Of a stretch of DNA of 6,225 bases, positions 4,117 to 6,225 are shown piece by piece. Location: assembly GCA_030600745.1 (NCBI GenBank), contig JAUVLL010000205.1:1-6225 (forward strand), written 5' to 3'. The position numbers and the translations under genes are program-made. Below the pieces are notes generated by a model. That model had not been told where the DNA came from. It saw only the letters and a list, made by a program, of their open reading frames with translations, and made no database searches. The number at the start of each line of letters is the position of its first letter. The stretch's first letter is position 1. Origin of the DNA: Spirochaetaceae bacterium (GTDB lineage Bacteria; Spirochaetota; Spirochaetia; B11-G9).

Positions 4117-6111
4117 TTAATCCTTAATCAGTAGTAGCTGTGTTTTTTCCACCCAGCCTTTTATACCTGTTCCGGTAGTAATAAACAGGAAATTATCAGA
4201 ATTCCCCTTTACAATAACACTCTCTCCGGACTCCATTCGTGTAACTGTATCTGCTTCAGGAAATGGTATTTTCTTTACAGAAATTTGATCTTCTATAGCA
4301 ACTCCAACCTGAATCTCTTTCTGGATAATCGAGAAAGTGAATCCTCCGACAGTTAAAATAGTTAAGCCCATAAGGAGTATTGATATAATAAAATAGACAT
4401 TTTTATTCTTTACAAGATAAATTACACCAATAAAAGCTGTGAAATTTACAAGTATCATAAGTAAAAAAAGAAAAGTATCAGGGTAAAGATTATACGAAAG
4501 CTCTACAGGATAGGGAATTCCCCTCTTCCCCTCAATATAATTAACCAAACTCCGGTAATCAGAGTTCAGAGGATCGTGATAAAAGGCATTTCGTGCTTCA
4601 TAGATCGATCTTCCAGTATCACCCAGCTGAAAATATGTAAGAGATAAATTATAACTTATATATGAGTTATCAGGCAATTTCTCTCTTGCCTCAGTAAAAA
4701 TTTCCAAAGCTTTTTCATATTCTCCAATTTGATATTGCTCTATAGCAATATCAACTAAAGAATCATTACTTATATTCCCGGAAGCTGCAATGAAAATAAT
4801 TGAAGCACCAATAATTATTTTTTTCCTTCCGGTCAATAAAAAGATTATAAAAACGAGGGGACCCGGTAATAACCAGAGATAGCTTGAAAGATCCTTATAT
4901 CTGCTGGAAGTCGAAAAACCTTTGGAATCAAGTCTTTTTGGGAAAAATGGAAAAACCTCTGCAGCATCTTCGGTAATTTCAGGACTTCCATCTGTAACTA
5001 CGTGAAAAGGAACACGCCTTTCACTTCCTCTGATAATATTACCCGAATCCATATTTAAAAAAGGGAATGAAGGGATGATTAACTCTTTATCCCCCGGCGA
5101 ATCAGAAATGAATGAATATACCGTTTCTCTATACCCGGAATACCCATTAATTGAAGGCTCATAGTCGAAATCCTCAACAGTGTTAATCAATGTTAATTCA
5201 TTACCCGAGGGTTCCTGCAATTGGAAATAATTAAGATTTCCGTAACCTTCCACTTTTATATGAAGTACTATCTTTTCATTTCTATCTATTTCCCCATTTT
5301 CCAGCCAATGAGTAACCTTAAAATTGCCTATCGCTCCTGTAGTTTTTATCTGTTCAGGGATTTCGAGAACCGTTAGATATGATGAATCGGAAACTGATTT
5401 TATATCTCTGGCAGTAACAGAGGCTGAGGGAATTTTAATTTTACCTGCTGAGGCAGGTGTAAAAATGTACCCTCTAACCGGTACAGTATACAAAGAAAGA
5501 TTACCAACACTATGCTCAGACACAACCCCCAAATTTTGCACTAAGTCCATAAATCCTTTATCAGGAAGTAAAACTTTTACATCCTTGAAGAGCATTACCT
5601 CCTCAAGGTTCCTTACTTCAAGAATAAGAGGGATAGCCTGTCCTTCATAAAAAGAACCTCCTCTAAAAGACCATTCAATATCATAAGGAATGTATAATTT
5701 ACGATTTTTATATAAACCTATACGAATAATCTCCGGCTCAGTTACAAAAACGTCAACACCGGCAGTAACACGATAGGAGCCTAATACAAACCTGCCTGTT
5801 TTCGTTGTCGAATAGGTGTAGCTTACTATTGTTTTTTTTCTACTGCTCCCATCTGCAAGTTTAATCCAGTAGGGTCTTTTATATGGACCCCTGGAGAGAG
5901 TGATTCCAGAGGGAAGTTCAGGGGGATTAATAGATATTCCTGTCATATCCCCATAATCAATAAAAAAATCAACAGTAAATTTATCACCTTTACCTACAGG
6001 GTTTGGAGAGATTTCCATTATCAGATCCTGAGGAGACACATCAGAAAATATAAAGGGTGTTACCCCAAATAATAAAATAAACAGTAACATTGCAAAAGAA
6101 AGAAACTTCAT
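4117..6111 (-). CDS. batD: BatD-family aerotolerance protein fused to a BatE-like TPR/SH3 region
   Basis: This 664-residue envelope protein has, in order: a signal peptide (1-23, KFLSFAMLLFILLFGV core); a BatD-like periplasmic beta-rich part (~24-380; SPNPVGKGDKFTVDFFI and the GKIKIPSASVTA type of segment are typical); a membrane helix (~409-427); a cytoplasmic turn with GRKK; a second helix (~431-446) resembling a signal anchor; two TPR units (~449-515, EQYQIGEYEKALEIFTEA and SLTYFQLGDTGRSIYEA); two more helices (~544-567 and 572-596) joined by the basic turn KNKN; and an SH3-like end (~600-664, closing with GIKGWVEKTQL). Basic turns put BatD, TPR and SH3 parts in the periplasm. In Bacteroidetes and Leptospira, Bat proteins sit with MoxR ATPases and VWA proteins and are linked to oxidative-stress tolerance or envelope assembly; BatD and BatE are usually separate there. 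The start is 4 bases past the upstream stop, with AGGGG overlapping that stop. BatD call is firm; BatE identity is by architecture. Confidence 0.88.
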   Translation of the reverse strand: MKFLSFAMLLFILLFGVTPFIFSDVSPQDLIMEISPNPVGKGDKFTVDFFIDYGDMTGISINPPELPSGITLSRGPYKRPYWIKLADGSSRKKTIVSYTYSTTKTGRFVLGSYRVTAGVDVFVTEPEIIRIGLYKNRKLYIPYDIEWSFRGGSFYEGQAIPLILEVRNLEEVMLFKDVKVLLPDKGFMDLVQNLGVVSEHSVGNLSLYTVPVRGYIFTPASAGKIKIPSASVTARDIKSVSDSSYLTVLEIPEQIKTTGAIGNFKVTHWLENGEIDRNEKIVLHIKVEGYGNLNYFQLQEPSGNELTLINTVEDFDYEPSINGYSGYRETVYSFISDSPGDKELIIPSFPFLNMDSGNIIRGSERRVPFHVVTDGSPEITEDAAEVFPFFPKRLDSKGFSTSSRYKDLSSYLWLLPGPLVFIIFLLTGRKKIIIGASIIFIAASGNISNDSLVDIAIEQYQIGEYEKALEIFTEAREKLPDNSYISYNLSLTYFQLGDTGRSIYEARNAFYHDPLNSDYRSLVNYIEGKRGIPYPVELSYNLYPDTFLFLLMILVNFTAFIGVIYLVKNKNVYFIISILLMGLTILTVGGFTFSIIQKEIQVGVAIEDQISVKKIPFPEADTVTRMESGESVIVKGNSDNFLFITTGTGIKGWVEKTQLLLIKD

Positions 6112-6115
6112 TCCC

Positions 6116-6225
6116 CTACCAGTCCTTCAATTTTTCAGGATCTGACTCAGACTGTACTGCTGCTTTCCAGATATTTGTTTCTCTTCGCCTTACAAAATCA
6201 AGAACTCTGCTTACATCATCACTCG
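6116..6225 (-). CDS. C-terminal end of the gene upstream of batD (5' end outside window)
   Basis: An open frame on the minus strand enters from the window edge and encodes a last 35 residues, hydrophilic and helical, containing VLDFVRRRETNIW and ending EKLKDW before TAG at 6118-6116. It is in the same direction as the BatD-like gene, only 4 bases from it, and the purine-rich end (GGTAGGGGA) supplies the next gene's ribosome-binding site, so the two are surely co-transcribed. In bat operons this position is often taken by a VWA-domain protein, but this tail has no recognisable motif and lacks the membrane helix common near the end of such proteins, so I assign no function. Confidence 0.6.
   Translation of the reverse strand, partial: SDDVSRVLDFVRRRETNIWKAAVQSESDPEKLKDW

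Noticed and set aside
5324..5650. Rightward 108-codon open frame antisense to the BatD-like gene
   Set aside because: It lies entirely within the coherent BatD-like gene and has no start signals.
1..6225. Mobile element, toxin-antitoxin, phage-defence system or CRISPR
   Set aside because: No transposase, integrase, direct-repeat array or defence-type domain is visible; Smr and metallo-beta-lactamase-fold genes here have ordinary housekeeping forms.

Overview
The window reads as ordinary chromosomal DNA from a low-GC bacterium, most likely a spirochaete (phylum Spirochaetota). This rests on an IF-1 protein whose sequence looks like treponemal IF-1 as I recall it, a BatD-type aerotolerance protein, a DbpA-type RNA-binding domain on a protein I do not recognise as a normal helicase, and a short DksA-like protein beside infA. 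The assignment is inference from recalled family resemblance, not from a search. I see no rRNA, tRNA, CRISPR array, insertion sequence, integrase or phage gene. The genes are densely packed and no stretch above 300 bases lacks a gene.

Layout, left to right. (1) The 3' end of a protein with a C-terminal DbpA-type RNA-binding domain runs rightward from the window edge to 648. Its likely intrinsic terminator (732-756) lies inside the next, convergent gene. (2) An uncharacterised four-helix membrane protein lies leftward at 651-1832. (3) Starting only 24 bases from it and running rightward is a complete metallo-beta-lactamase-fold hydrolase of the glyoxalase II-like type (1857-2528). (4) A small unrecognised protein (2568-2957) and a TraR/DksA-family zinc-finger protein (3021-3377) lie leftward in tandem. 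(5) infA, encoding initiation factor IF-1 (3508-3726), is divergent from the DksA-like gene. The 130 bases between them hold a strong promoter for infA, a mirror-image -35 box facing the DksA-like gene, and a perfect 14-base palindrome. (6) An Smr-domain protein (3727-4110) abuts infA stop to stop. It is the last gene of a leftward run with a large BatD-BatE-like fusion (4117-6111) and the tail of a further gene (6116-6225). Junctions of 4 and 6 bases suggest one operon.

Functional themes are RNA and translation (DbpA-type protein, IF-1, DksA-like regulator) and the envelope (four-helix membrane protein, Bat protein). The most notable observations are the apparent fusion of BatD with a BatE-like TPR/SH3 module, the back-to-back promoter architecture between infA and the DksA-like gene, and a hairpin that could mask the ribosome-binding site of the small unknown gene. 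Nothing here compels the claim of a wholly new system; the two unrecognised genes are the best places to look.
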